This document shows positions 13,312-13,451 of a stretch of 13,451 nt of DNA, one piece after another. The stretch is from Bacteroidota bacterium (GTDB lineage: Bacteria > Spirochaetota > Spirochaetia > JABMQR01), in the NCBI GenBank assembly GCA_013202335.1, contig JABMQR010000212.1:1-13451 (forward strand), written 5' to 3'. Both the position numbers and the translations under genes were made by a program. Under the pieces are notes generated by a model. That model did not search any database, was not told the origin of the DNA, and saw only the letters and a program-made list of their open reading frames with translations. Numbering within the stretch: position 1 is the first letter of the stretch; each line of letters opens with the position of its first letter.

Positions 13312-13451
13312 GAGATAATTAGGGAAGGGAAGGAACGATCAGGAAACTGATTGAAAAGAAGAAGAATAAAGGTCCTGAAGTTTAACAACGCATTTGATCG
13401 TGGAGACGAGAGGATGTGAAGCGTTTTACGAAAGTAAGACCTTGAAGGGAC
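13312..13451 (+). ncRNA. rRNA operon leader (pre-16S), truncated by window end
   Basis: No 16S sequence such as AGAGTTTGATCCTGGCTCAG is reached, so this is still leader. Two regular hairpins with GAAA tetraloops are visible. One is CGATCAG-GAAA-CTGATTG (13336-13353). The other is GTTTTAC (13423-13429) with GTAAGAC (13434-13440), closing on GAAA (13430-13433). AACGC (about 13386-13390) can also pair with GCGTT (13421-13425), competing with the second hairpin. In other bacteria such leader segments pair with sequence beyond 16S for RNase III processing. That the next gene is 16S is inferred from the promoter and boxA, not seen. Confidence 0.6.

Noticed and set aside
13312..13451. Start of 16S or 23S rRNA within the window
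   Set aside because: No 16S 5' signature (AGAGTTTGATC...) or 23S start is present; only the leader can be supported.

Overview
The window looks like chromosomal core DNA of a moderately AT-rich bacterium, most likely a spirochaete (order Spirochaetales; roughly 60% confident). The reasons are the separate, overlapping secD and secF with an enlarged periplasmic SecF domain, a threonyl-tRNA synthetase with no TGS domain (as in Borrelia), and the general style of the IspH and Rex proteins. No insertion sequence, prophage or CRISPR array is visible. The window starts inside secD and stops inside what looks like the leader of an rRNA operon, before any 16S sequence.

Layout. (1) 1-1928: secD (3' part) and secF overlap by ATGA and end at a strong intrinsic terminator. 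(2) 2009-4356: a TTG-started O-methyltransferase carrying a nine-G tract, coupled by an ATGA overlap to ispH (last step of the MEP isoprenoid pathway), then a NagD-like HAD phosphatase. (3) 4357-5184: the redox repressor gene rex, whose -10 box lies only 6 nt before its ATG, so the mRNA is probably leaderless. (4) 5185-5958: a 774-nt non-coding stretch. In order it holds a start-less remnant of an RND/MMPL-type exporter gene, four 21-bp palindromic repeats in tandem, a sigma70-type promoter directly abutting them, and a threonine T-box leader with an ACC specifier and a TGGAACCGCG core. (5) 5959-8349: thrS lacking the TGS domain, and a DedA-family membrane protein gene. (6) 8333-9295, minus strand: an acetyl esterase / cephalosporin-C deacetylase whose 3' end overlaps that of the DedA gene. 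(7) 9296-9540: a divergent promoter region with palindromes. (8) 9541-11064: an M32 carboxypeptidase. (9) 11065-11311: a hairpin-rich spacer. (10) 11312-13050: a small WGR-like protein, a PgsA-like CDP-alcohol phosphatidyltransferase and a HAD-IIB phosphatase. (11) 13051-13451: a strong promoter, a boxB-like hairpin, a boxA element and further leader hairpins of an rRNA operon.

The genes are mostly housekeeping: protein export, isoprenoid and phospholipid synthesis, tRNA charging, peptide and ester hydrolysis, and redox control. The part least explained by standard annotation is 5185-5960. There thrS appears to have two layers of control: DNA-level operators spaced by exactly two helical turns next to its -35 box, followed by tRNA-Thr sensing in the leader RNA.
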